From Actinomycetota bacterium (GTDB lineage: Bacteria; Actinomycetota; UBA4738; G016210805), in the NCBI GenBank assembly GCA_016210805.1, contig JACQTL010000036.1:1-5545 (forward strand): DNA of 5,545 bases, written 5' to 3'. Shown here in pieces: positions 1 through 5,534 of this stretch. Made by a program: the position numbers and the translations under genes. Numbering within the stretch: position 1 is the first letter of the stretch; each line of letters starts with the position of its first letter. The notes under the pieces are model-generated. The model was not told the origin of the DNA. It did no database searches and saw nothing but the letters and a program-made list of their open reading frames with translations.

Positions 1-267
1 GCGCAGGACCGGGAGGACCGCCCCGGAGAAGGCGCCGAGGGTCGTGAAGACGACCGAGAAGCCCAGCACGAACAACCCCACCGGCAGAAGGCGCTTGCGA
101 CGGTCCTCCTGGGGCCCGGTGCCCGAGACGAACGAGAGATAGCCGGGGACGAGCGGCAGGACGCACGGCGAGGCGAACGAGACGAGCCCGGCGGCGAAGG
201 CGAGGGCCGGCGCCCACCACTGTGAGAGCGCCGAATCCACGGCCAGCGCGAGGGGAAGGGGGTCCAT
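1..267 (-). CDS. ccdA: CcdA-type cytochrome c biogenesis / thiol-disulfide transporter, N-terminal part
   Basis: CcdA is an inner-membrane protein that passes reducing equivalents from cytoplasmic thioredoxin to extracytoplasmic thiol proteins such as TlpA/ResA, supporting cytochrome c maturation. Only the first 89 residues are present; the gene runs off the left edge. The diagnostic element is the first membrane segment with SFASPCVLPLVPGYLSF (residues 30-46), carrying the first of the two redox cysteines (C35). A basic cytoplasmic loop (EDRRKR, 54-59) and a second membrane segment (about 61-83) follow; the second cysteine lies outside the window. The chosen ATG at 267 is 8 bases after the thioredoxin gene stop and lacks a clear Shine-Dalgarno, so translation is probably coupled to the gene upstream. 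The pairing with a TlpA-like protein is the classical partner arrangement. System II genes (resB, ccsA) could follow, but this cannot be seen here. Confidence 0.93.
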   Translation of the reverse strand, partial: MDPLPLALAVDSALSQWWAPALAFAAGLVSFASPCVLPLVPGYLSFVSGTGPQEDRRKRLLPVGLFVLGFSVVFTTLGAFSGAVLPVLR

Positions 268-275
268 GGCCGGCG

Positions 276-890
276 TCAGACCACGATGCCGAAGTTCGCC
301 GCGATCAGGGACTCCAGCGTGCCGGGATCGATCGCGCCCACGTAGACGTCGACTATGCGTCCCCCCGGCATGACGAAGAGCGTGGTGGGCATCCCGGAGC
401 CACCGGCCGCGCGGAAGAACGCTCCGTTCGCATCGTAGCCGGTTGGGTAGGTGATGCCGGTCTCGTGAGCCAGGTCCAGGCTCGCCGACCGGGTGTCCGA
501 CTGGGAGACGCCCAGGAACTGCACCCGATCGCCCAGCCTGCGGTGCACCTGCTCGAACCCGGGCATCTCGGCGATGCAGGCCGGACACCAGGAGGCGAAA
601 AAGTTGATGACGAGCGGCCTGTCGCTCAGGTCTCCGTAGTCGATCGGTCCGCGGTCCTCCAGCGAGGGCAGGGTGAGCTCCTCGAGGGTCCCTCCCTCGC
701 GGAGGTCCCCCGCGTACGACACGCCGGCGGCCGAGGATCGCACCAGGAACGCCCCCCCGGCGAGGACGCCGGAGACCGCCACCGCCCAGACGGCCACGCT
801 ACGGAGACGGCGCGACCGGGCTCGGCGGCGCGCCTCTCGCTCGCGAGCCGCCTTCCTGGCGGCCCGTCGCTCACGCTTCGCCTGCGCCAC
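276..890 (-). CDS. TlpA/ResA-type membrane-anchored thioredoxin-fold protein
   Basis: A 204-residue thiol-disulfide oxidoreductase, probably exposed outside the membrane and re-reduced by the CcdA encoded next to it. Residues 1-30 are extremely basic (15 Arg or Lys) and a single hydrophobic segment follows (about 31-50), giving an N-in, C-out anchor. The thioredoxin fold starts near residue 65, with the active site W101-C102-P103-A104-C105 in the context VINFFASWCPAC and the cis-proline loop GMPTT (P168). These are hallmarks of TlpA/ResA/AhpC-TSA-like proteins. The start is GTG at 890, directly after the anti-sigma TGA (TGAGTG), with GGAGG at 900-896 lying 5 bases upstream inside the anti-sigma tail, so the start is well supported. 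Likely substrates are apocytochrome c cysteines or other exported thiols; the sequence cannot tell which. The unusually long Arg-rich cytoplasmic tail has no assigned role. Confidence 0.94.
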   Translation of the reverse strand: MAQAKRERRAARKAAREREARRRARSRRLRSVAVWAVAVSGVLAGGAFLVRSSAAGVSYAGDLREGGTLEELTLPSLEDRGPIDYGDLSDRPLVINFFASWCPACIAEMPGFEQVHRRLGDRVQFLGVSQSDTRSASLDLAHETGITYPTGYDANGAFFRAAGGSGMPTTLFVMPGGRIVDVYVGAIDPGTLESLIAANFGIVV

Positions 891-1643
891 TCACGCCTCC
901 CCGACCGCGACGGGGACCGGCAGGGCCGTCCTCACCGCGACCTCCAGCCGCTCCAGCCCCGCCGAGTCCTCCCCGAGCAGCAGGTACGAGATCGGCTCGT
1001 CGGCGCAGACCATCGCCACCCCGTCGTCGTTCGCGACCCACCCGTGCCCCGTCCCGCTGTGCGCCGTCGCGTCCTGGGCGACCGGGAACGCCGTCCGGGA
1101 CAGGTAGAGGTACAGGCGCTCGCCCCGGCTGCCCCGGTAGACGAAGACGTCGCTGTTCATGCCGTCGAGGTCGGCCCGGCCGCTCGCGGCCAGCTCGAAG
1201 CCCTCGACCGACAGGTCCGGGGCCAGCACGGTGGGCGGCTCGGACAGGGGCAGGCGCCCCGTGCGGTACGCGGTGACCGCCGCCTCGATCGGGCCGGGCT
1301 GCGAGCCGGTGGACCGGAGGAGGGTGGCCCCCCCGATGGATGCGGCGGTGCCCGCCACCAGGACGAGGAGGAAGGGGGCGAGCCGGCGGCGATCCCGGCC
1401 CGCCCCCCCACCGGCGAGGGTGACGGCGGCGCGGACCGAGTCGCGCAGGGGGGAAGGGGCGAGCTCGCGTCCGGCCTCGGCGAGGCGGCGGCCGGTCCGC
1501 CCGACCCGCACCTCTCGCCAGCAGTCCTCGCAGTCCAGGATGTGCTCCTCGAATCGCAGCCGGGCCCGGCGGCGCAGGTCGCCGCTCACGTACTGGGCGG
1601 CGGCCCGCTCGGGGTCGTGGGCAGCCCGGCGCGAGAGCCTCAT
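891..1643 (-). CDS. Membrane-anchored zinc-finger anti-sigma factor
   Basis: A 250-residue protein that probably binds and inhibits the sigma factor encoded immediately upstream. The N-terminal cytoplasmic part has the ZAS signature H34-x3-C38-x2-C41 (HILDCEDC) inside a helical region, as in RsrA, ChrR and RskA-type anti-sigma factors. One hydrophobic segment (about 88-109) follows. The remaining 140 residues should be extracytoplasmic and contain a single cysteine, C213; I do not recognise this part as a named sensor domain. The ATG at 1643 overlaps the sigma stop (ATGA), and GAGGAG at 1654-1649 sits 5 bases upstream, so this start is preferred over the longer open frame reaching 1979, which lies inside the sigma gene. 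Unlike RsrA it has no cysteine upstream of the HxxxCxxC; H9 is the only visible candidate for a fourth zinc ligand. Known family members release sigma on oxidation, ligand binding or regulated proteolysis; which applies here is not visible. Confidence 0.9.
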   Translation of the reverse strand: MRLSRRAAHDPERAAAQYVSGDLRRRARLRFEEHILDCEDCWREVRVGRTGRRLAEAGRELAPSPLRDSVRAAVTLAGGGAGRDRRRLAPFLLVLVAGTAASIGGATLLRSTGSQPGPIEAAVTAYRTGRLPLSEPPTVLAPDLSVEGFELAASGRADLDGMNSDVFVYRGSRGERLYLYLSRTAFPVAQDATAHSGTGHGWVANDDGVAMVCADEPISYLLLGEDSAGLERLEVAVRTALPVPVAVGEA

Positions 1644-2149
1644 GCCTGCTCCTCGACGTGCTCGGCGAGGAGCACCGCGAGCGCCCGCCGCCCGCGGTGT
1701 AGTCGGGACAGCACGGTCCCCCGGGGGGTCCCCATCGCCGCCGCCGTCTCGGCCGTGGAGAGCCCCACCAGGTCCACCAGGGTGATGGCGATCCGCTGCT
1801 CGTCCGGGAGCTGCCACAGCGCCCCGTGGACGGCGCGCCGGTCGACCCTCCCGATCGCCTCGGCCTCGACGTCGACGCCGGCCACCAGGTCCTGCGTCTC
1901 CCAGGGGACCTCCGGCGGGCGTCGAGCCCGGTGGCGGAAGCCCGAGCGGCCGAGGTTCAGGCAGATCGTGGCGAGCCACGGCTCGACCCGTTTCGGCGCT
2001 CGGCCGTCCAGCCAGGCCCGGTACGCGGCCAGGTAGGTCTCCTGCACCAGGTCCTCGGCGTCCTCGGGCCGGGGCACCATGCGTCGGGCGATGTTGTAGA
2101 CCAGGTCCATCGCCGGCATCGTCCTTCTCAGGAAGTCGTCGTCTGCCAC
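1640..2149 (-). CDS. ECF RNA polymerase sigma factor (SigR/SigH-like)
   Basis: A 169-residue two-domain ECF sigma factor. Region 2 spans about 8-78, with the core-binding signature YNIARRM...PEDAEDLVQETYLAAYRAW (18-46) and the region 2.3-2.4 segment PWLATICLNLGRSGFRHRARR. Region 4 spans about 105-160, with LPDEQRIAITLVDLVGLST and the recognition helix GTPRGTVLSRLHRGRRAL. Length is normal for the class, and it resembles actinobacterial SigR/SigH. The start chosen is GTG at 2149, with GAGGG at 2164-2160 about 10 bases upstream, because the residues before YNIARRM (DDFLRRTMPAMDL) complete the region 2.1 helix. ATG codons at 2119 and 2110 are alternatives, and the latter has AAGGA 8 bases upstream. 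The open frame continues to 3670, but that extension is antisense to the radical SAM gene and is not protein-like. The gene heads an operon with its anti-sigma factor. A matching promoter motif directly upstream suggests autoregulation. Confidence 0.95.
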   Translation of the reverse strand: MADDDFLRRTMPAMDLVYNIARRMVPRPEDAEDLVQETYLAAYRAWLDGRAPKRVEPWLATICLNLGRSGFRHRARRPPEVPWETQDLVAGVDVEAEAIGRVDRRAVHGALWQLPDEQRIAITLVDLVGLSTAETAAAMGTPRGTVLSRLHRGRRALAVLLAEHVEEQA

Positions 2150-2173
2150 CAGATCTCGGCCCTCGACAGGTAG

Positions 2174-2200
2174 GACGTTTCGGGGGACGCCGTGATTCCC
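2174..2200 (-). promoter_or_regulatory. Putative ECF promoter of the sigma operon
   Basis: Read on the minus strand, GGGAATC (2200-2194), a 16-base spacer and CGTCC (2177-2173) form a typical ECF -35/-10 pair. Written in SigR style it is GGGAAT-N18-GTC, one base from the GGGAAT-N18-GTT consensus known for SigR/SigH. A transcript starting about 7 bases downstream (near 2167-2164) would have a short leader with the GAGGG ribosome-binding site before the GTG at 2149. The placement fits autoregulation of the encoded sigma factor. The motif is short; its identity as a promoter is inferred. Confidence 0.6.
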
Positions 2201-2228
2201 GGTGCCGTCGCTCGGCCCCGAGGGAATC
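2194..2228. repeat. Inverted pair GATTCCC / GGGAATC between divergent operons
   Basis: GATTCCC at 2194-2200 and GGGAATC at 2222-2228 are perfect 7-bp inverted copies separated by 21 bases. They coincide with the -35 elements of the two proposed divergent promoters, which is the preferred explanation. An operator for a dimeric regulator is a less likely alternative, since the arms are far apart and each is followed by a matching -10 element. Confidence 0.6.
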
Positions 2229-2248
2229 GCCCGGTGCGTTCCGGCGTT
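2222..2248 (+). promoter_or_regulatory. Putative ECF promoter of the radical SAM operon
   Basis: On the plus strand, GGGAATC (2222-2228), 16 bases and CGTTC (2245-2249) give an exact GGGAAT-N18-GTT, the SigR/SigH type consensus. Predicted transcription would begin around 2255-2258, at or just before the GTG at 2258, implying a leaderless or nearly leaderless message. The same motif with identical spacing faces the other way at 2200-2173, so both divergent operons appear to be read by one sigma factor. This is inferred from the motif only. Confidence 0.6.
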
Positions 2249-2257
2249 CGGCAAGGC

Positions 2258-3703
2258 GTGGAGGGGCAGCGGGTCCTGGCGACGACGCGGGCGCTGTGTC
2301 CGACCTGCCTCCGGGTGGTTCCCGGCGAGACCCTCGAACGGGAGGGCCGCGTCCTCCTCCGGCGGACCTGTCCCCGCCACGGCGCGCAGGAGTCGCTGGT
2401 GCTGTCCGACGCGGAGTGGTGGGAGCGGTCCCGCCGCTTCGTGACCGCGGGGCGCAGGCCGGCCTTCACCGCGACCGAGACCGAGCACGGCTGCCCCTAC
2501 GACTGCGGCTTCTGCCCCGAGCACCGGCAACACGCGTGCGTGACCGTGTTCGAGATCACCGAGGCGTGCAACCTGGAGTGCCCGGCCTGCTTCGCAGGGG
2601 ACGCCCACGTCCGCCACGCATCGCTCGAGGACGTCGAGGCCATGGCCGACGCCCTGGTCAGGGCGGAGGGCGGGCAGGCGGACGTGGCGATGCTGTCCGG
2701 CGGCGAGCCGACCCTGCACCCCCGGTTCTTCGAGGTGGCGGACGCCCTCCGAGCCCGTCCGATCCGGTACCTCATGGTGAACACGAACGGCACGAGGATG
2801 GCCAGGGATCCCGGCTTCGTGGCGGGCGTCGCGGAGCGAGGGATGATGGTCTACCTGCAGTTCGACGGGTTCGAGGAGGAGACCTACCGGGCGCTCCGGG
2901 GCCGTCCCGACCTCCTGGAGGTGAAGCTCAAGGCCCTCGAGAACCTCGCGGACGCCGGGGTCCGAGTCGTCCTGGTGGCCACGGTGTGCAAGGGCGTGAA
3001 CGACGGCGAGGTCGGCGCGATCGTCCGGTTCGGTGCCGAGCACCGCGCCGTCCGGGCCGTCTCCCTCCAGCCGCAGTTCGGGGAGGGACGCTTCGTCCCC
3101 TTCGAGCCGATGGACCGGATGACGGTGACCGACGTCATCGCGGCCGTGGAGCGCGACAGCGGGCTGTTCACCCGCGACGACTTCCTCCCCATCCCGTGCT
3201 GCGACCCCGTGTGCACGGCGGCCACCTACGCCTACGCCGGCCCCCAGGGGGTGATCCCGGTCACGCGGCTCGTCCCCGTCGAGGGGTACCTCGACTACGT
3301 GGCGAACGCCCCGATGCCTCACCTGTCGGAGCCGTTCCGGCGCGACCTGGAGGAGATGCGCGAGGTGCTCCTCAGGCTCTACTCTAAGTCGTCGCCCCCG
3401 GGAAGCGACCGGCAGGCCGAGGCCTTCCTGTGCGCCTGCGAGCCGCTCCTCGCCGAGATCGAGGGGATCGACGACCTCCCCGACCACATCTTCGCGGTGA
3501 CCATCGAGGGGTTCATGGACCGGTGGACCTTCGACGTGGCCAGGGCCGCCACCTGCTGCATCCAGGAGGCCCTCCCCGACGGGAGGATCGTCCCCTTCTG
3601 CGTCTACAACACGCTCTACCGCTTCGCGCCCGATCACCGGCCGGTCCCCCCGGACGCCGAGCCGGCCCACGGGGCTGCGGCCGCCCGGGGGCTCGCGCCG
3701 TGA
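2258..3703 (+). CDS. Radical SAM protein, tetraether lipid synthase (Tes/MJ0619)-like
   Basis: A 481-residue radical SAM protein. In order: an N-terminal CPTC (C14, C17) and CPRHG (C38) metal-binding region; HGCPYDCGFCPEHRQHAC (77-94) with an extra Cx3Cx2C at C79/C83/C86; the canonical cluster CNLECPAC (C104, C108, C111); SGGEPTLHP (147-155) for SAM binding; PCCDPVC (313-319); LCAC (392-394); and CCIQ...DGRIVPFCVYN (433-451). This layout matches the archaeal Tes/MJ0619 family, which carries three [4Fe-4S] clusters plus a rubredoxin-like iron and, in archaeal Tes, joins lipid chain ends by C-C bond formation. Bacterial relatives exist with unknown or different substrates, including, as I recall, a TrsS family. 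The reaction here is therefore unproven; a lipid or other unactivated carbon substrate is inference. The GTG at 2258 is chosen because the proposed promoter would start transcription there. GTG at 2234 (489 residues, GAGGGA 8 bases upstream) and 2192 (503 residues) are alternatives. The stop overlaps the methyltransferase start. Confidence 0.9.
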   Translation: MEGQRVLATTRALCPTCLRVVPGETLEREGRVLLRRTCPRHGAQESLVLSDAEWWERSRRFVTAGRRPAFTATETEHGCPYDCGFCPEHRQHACVTVFEITEACNLECPACFAGDAHVRHASLEDVEAMADALVRAEGGQADVAMLSGGEPTLHPRFFEVADALRARPIRYLMVNTNGTRMARDPGFVAGVAERGMMVYLQFDGFEEETYRALRGRPDLLEVKLKALENLADAGVRVVLVATVCKGVNDGEVGAIVRFGAEHRAVRAVSLQPQFGEGRFVPFEPMDRMTVTDVIAAVERDSGLFTRDDFLPIPCCDPVCTAATYAYAGPQGVIPVTRLVPVEGYLDYVANAPMPHLSEPFRRDLEEMREVLLRLYSKSSPPGSDRQAEAFLCACEPLLAEIEGIDDLPDHIFAVTIEGFMDRWTFDVARAATCCIQEALPDGRIVPFCVYNTLYRFAPDHRPVPPDAEPAHGAAAARGLAP

Positions 3704-4491
3704 GCGCGCCGGCCACGGTCGCGGACGCCCGTCTGCTCAAGTCGTGCTGCGCGGACCTGTGGGCCCACCCCGGGATCAGGCTGCTCGCGGGGCCCGCGCT
3801 GCGTCCCGGCGGCCTCGACCTCACGGCATCCGCGCTGTCCAGGGTGGACCTGCCGGCGGGGGCCCGGGTCCTCGACCTGGGCTGCGGCCCCGGGGCCACG
3901 CTCGGCCACCTCCGCGATCGCGGGTTCCGGGCCGTGGGGATCGACCTCAGCCCCGGGCTCGCCCTGGAGGCCGGGGCGGTGGCGGAGGCCGTGGTGGGCG
4001 ACGGGGAGCGTCTCCCCTTCGCGGACGGGGCGTTCGGGGCCGTGGTGATGGAGTGCGTGCTGTCGGCGGTTCCCGACAAGGAGGCCGCGATGGGCGAGGT
4101 CGCTCGCTCGCTGGGGGCCGGCGGGACCCTCATCCTGTCCGACGTCGTCCTGGAGGGAGCCCTCCCCGCCCCCCTCGACTCGTTCGCCGGCTGGATCGCG
4201 TGCGCCGCGGGTGCGCGCTCGGTCACCGGCTACCTCGACCTGCTGGAAGGCGCCGGGCTCCGCGTGGAGGGCTTCGAGTCGCACGACGCGGAGCTCGCGT
4301 CCCTGCTCGCGCAGGTCCGGCGGCGGATCGCTCTCGTCCAGGGCGCCCTGCGCGTAGGCTTCGTCGACCCGGCTGCCGGCGGGCTGCCCGCCGACCTGGT
4401 CGAGCTGGGCCAGGAGATGGTGGGGCGGGCCATCGACGCGGTGAGCTCGGGCACCCTCGGCTACGCCCTGTTCGTGGCGCGGCGGGGATGA
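3700..4491 (+). CDS. Class I SAM-dependent methyltransferase, DVU_1556-like
   Basis: A 263-residue Rossmann-fold methyltransferase, translationally coupled to the radical SAM gene: GTG at 3700 overlaps its TGA (GTGA), with a G-run 8 bases upstream. Motif I is VLDLGCGPGATLGHL (57-71), the acidic residue that should hold the SAM ribose is D82 (GIDLS), then GDGERLPFADGAF (100-112) and the motif ECVLSAVPD (118-126). The N-terminus has CC (16-17) followed by HPGIRLLAGPALRPGGLDLT (23-42), and the protein ends GYALFVARRG. The PGGLxLT and ECVLS motifs recall, from memory, methyltransferases of the DVU_1556 type that lie beside radical SAM proteins in other bacteria; this family name needs a profile search. 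Residues 195-250 form a helical insert with no obvious named domain. It probably methylates the radical SAM product or its precursor, since the two genes form one operon. O-, N- and C-methylation cannot be distinguished. Confidence 0.88.
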   Translation: MSAPATVADARLLKSCCADLWAHPGIRLLAGPALRPGGLDLTASALSRVDLPAGARVLDLGCGPGATLGHLRDRGFRAVGIDLSPGLALEAGAVAEAVVGDGERLPFADGAFGAVVMECVLSAVPDKEAAMGEVARSLGAGGTLILSDVVLEGALPAPLDSFAGWIACAAGARSVTGYLDLLEGAGLRVEGFESHDAELASLLAQVRRRIALVQGALRVGFVDPAAGGLPADLVELGQEMVGRAIDAVSSGTLGYALFVARRG

Positions 4492-4497
4492 GCGGAT

Positions 4498-4535
4498 GGC
4501 CCGCTCGGGCTCCGGTCCCGGCGAGGGAGCGGGCC
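4498..4535. terminator. Hairpin in the convergent gap, probable bidirectional terminator
   Basis: GGCCCGCTC (4498-4506) and GAGCGGGCC (4527-4535) form a perfect 9-bp stem around a 20-base loop, 6 bases after the methyltransferase stop and 16 bases beyond the SRPBCC gene stop on the other strand. There is no long T-run (TTCCC follows on the plus strand), which is common for terminators in GC-rich bacteria. It is the only notable structure seen in this 60-base gap. Confidence 0.5.
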
Positions 4536-4551
4536 TTCCCGTAGCGCCGGA

Positions 4552-5184
4552 TCACCTATCGCGGCCGTCGCCCTCGGGACGCCGTCTGCGGCGGGCCTCC
4601 TGGCGGCTCTCCGCCCCGGCCTTCGTCTTCTCCATGGCCGCCTGGACGATGCGCTGCCAGTTCGGGACGACCCAGTGCCGGCCGGCGAGCCTCCCGAGCC
4701 ACCAGAAGTCGATGCCCAGCTCGCCCCGGTACTCGAGGCGGGTGGACCCGCCCTCCTCGGTCAGCCTGAACTCCTCCACGGCGTGTGGCACGGGACCGCG
4801 GACGTGGCGGAAGCGGATCCGCTCGGGAGGCTCGAAGCCGATCGCCTCGACGGTGATGGAGTCCAGCAAGCGCAGCCGGGTCCGGTGCAGCGCGACGACG
4901 AGGTCCCGCCCGCGCTCGAGCACCTCGAGACCGCCGCGCATCGCGGCCGGCGTCCGGCCGACGTAGGGAGACGAGAGCTGCTCGAACACGAGGTCGCGGG
5001 GCGCATCGATCGTCACCTCGAGCGGACCGACCTGGTGGTGGGAACGCCCCCAGCCGAGGTCCAGGGTCAGCCACCCGCGGGTCATCAGGAAGACGAGCGA
5101 GGCGACGCCCGCGACCAGCAGCCCGGCCGTGGCGACCAGGGCCCAGGCCACCCCCGACAGCGCGATGAGGGGCGTCGCCCTCAT
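4552..5184 (-). CDS. Membrane-anchored SRPBCC (START-like) protein
   Basis: A 210-residue protein with one N-terminal hydrophobic segment (about 6-34), a soluble domain (about 52-187) and a very basic, disordered-looking tail (RQEARRRRRPEGDGRDR). The soluble part begins GPLEVTIDAPRDLVFEQLSSPYVGRTP, where a beta strand is followed by the AP-x-x-x-V-F helix typical of SRPBCC/polyketide-cyclase and START-like folds. Later strands ERIRFRHVRG, EEFRLTEEGGSTRLEYRGEL and the C-terminal helix NWQRIVQAAMEKTK also fit. Such folds hold a hydrophobic ligand in a deep cavity, but many are uncharacterised and I cannot name the ligand. The ATG at 5184 overlaps the stop of the upstream membrane-protein gene (ATGA), which decides the start; a longer frame to 5259 is Arg/Gly/Pro-rich shadow. 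It is read towards the radical SAM operon, so any functional link to it is only positional. Confidence 0.82.
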   Translation of the reverse strand: MRATPLIALSGVAWALVATAGLLVAGVASLVFLMTRGWLTLDLGWGRSHHQVGPLEVTIDAPRDLVFEQLSSPYVGRTPAAMRGGLEVLERGRDLVVALHRTRLRLLDSITVEAIGFEPPERIRFRHVRGPVPHAVEEFRLTEEGGSTRLEYRGELGIDFWWLGRLAGRHWVVPNWQRIVQAAMEKTKAGAESRQEARRRRRPEGDGRDR

Positions 5185-5534
5185 GGGCGTCCCGGACGGG
5201 GCCGGAGCGCCAGCACGACGCCCCCCAGGGCCCCCGCCGCGGCGACGGCGGCGATCCACGACGTGGGATCGAGGGGCCCGGAGCCGTGCCGGATGGCCAC
5301 GACGCCGAGGGCGACGGCCGCCGCGGAGACGGCGGGCACCGCCGTCACGGCGAGAGCCGCCGGGGGGCGGCCCGGGGCCGTGCGCCGATAAGCCCAGCCG
5401 GCCGCCAGGCCGGCCAGCGCCGGCTGCAGGTGGAAGACGAGCCCCGATCCGAGGGTTATCGCCACCCAGAGCACGGCGGCGCCAGCGGCCGCCAGGCCCG
5501 TGGTGAACAGGGCGATCAACATCCTGGGGCTCAT
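5181..5534 (-). CDS. Small polytopic membrane protein of unknown function
   Basis: A 117-residue, Ala/Val/Leu-rich protein with about four predicted membrane segments (roughly 5-28, 33-49, 59-82 and 92-110) joined by short loops with basic residues, including YRRTAPGRPP (49-58). I do not recognise the family and see no catalytic motif. The ATG at 5534 was chosen because it starts a membrane segment after a short MSPR leader; GGGAA just upstream is a weak ribosome-binding site. It overlaps the SRPBCC gene by ATGA, so the two are probably co-translated and may act together in the membrane. The bases before the start read in another frame as SMGT followed by a TGA overlapping this ATG, so a further gene may lie upstream beyond the right edge. 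Confidence 0.72.
   Translation of the reverse strand: MSPRMLIALFTTGLAAAGAAVLWVAITLGSGLVFHLQPALAGLAAGWAYRRTAPGRPPAALAVTAVPAVSAAAVALGVVAIRHGSGPLDPTSWIAAVAAAGALGGVVLALRPRPGRP

Noticed and set aside
222..2036. 604-codon plus-strand open frame across ccdA, thioredoxin, anti-sigma and sigma genes
   Set aside because: Low-complexity Arg/Gly/Pro/Ala translation with no recognisable fold, and it spans four well-supported genes on the other strand.
2171..2176. TAGGAC as a -10 box of a housekeeping promoter for the plus strand
   Set aside because: Poor match to TANNNT and no convincing -35 at the right distance; the ECF-type motif at 2222-2248 fits much better.
2296..3387. Alternative plus-strand frame inside the radical SAM gene
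   Set aside because: Arg/Gly/Pro-rich translation typical of a frame-shifted reading of GC-rich coding sequence.
2150..3670. Long minus-strand open frame continuing upstream of the sigma factor, antisense to the radical SAM gene
   Set aside because: The translated extension is rich in Arg, Gly, His, Glu and Pro with no domain, while the opposite strand encodes a clear motif-rich enzyme. Such open antisense frames are expected at this GC content.
2258..3703. Possible selenocysteine in the radical SAM protein, since some related families are selenoproteins
   Set aside because: No in-frame TGA interrupts the gene, and all the expected positions are encoded as cysteine.
3744..4544. Alternative plus-strand frame overlapping the methyltransferase
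   Set aside because: Arg/Gly/Pro-rich shadow; the methyltransferase frame contains all the motifs.
4675..5391. Plus-strand open frame antisense to the SRPBCC and membrane protein genes
   Set aside because: No fold or membrane pattern is seen, whereas the minus strand gives a coherent anchor plus SRPBCC domain and a polytopic membrane protein joined by an ATGA overlap.
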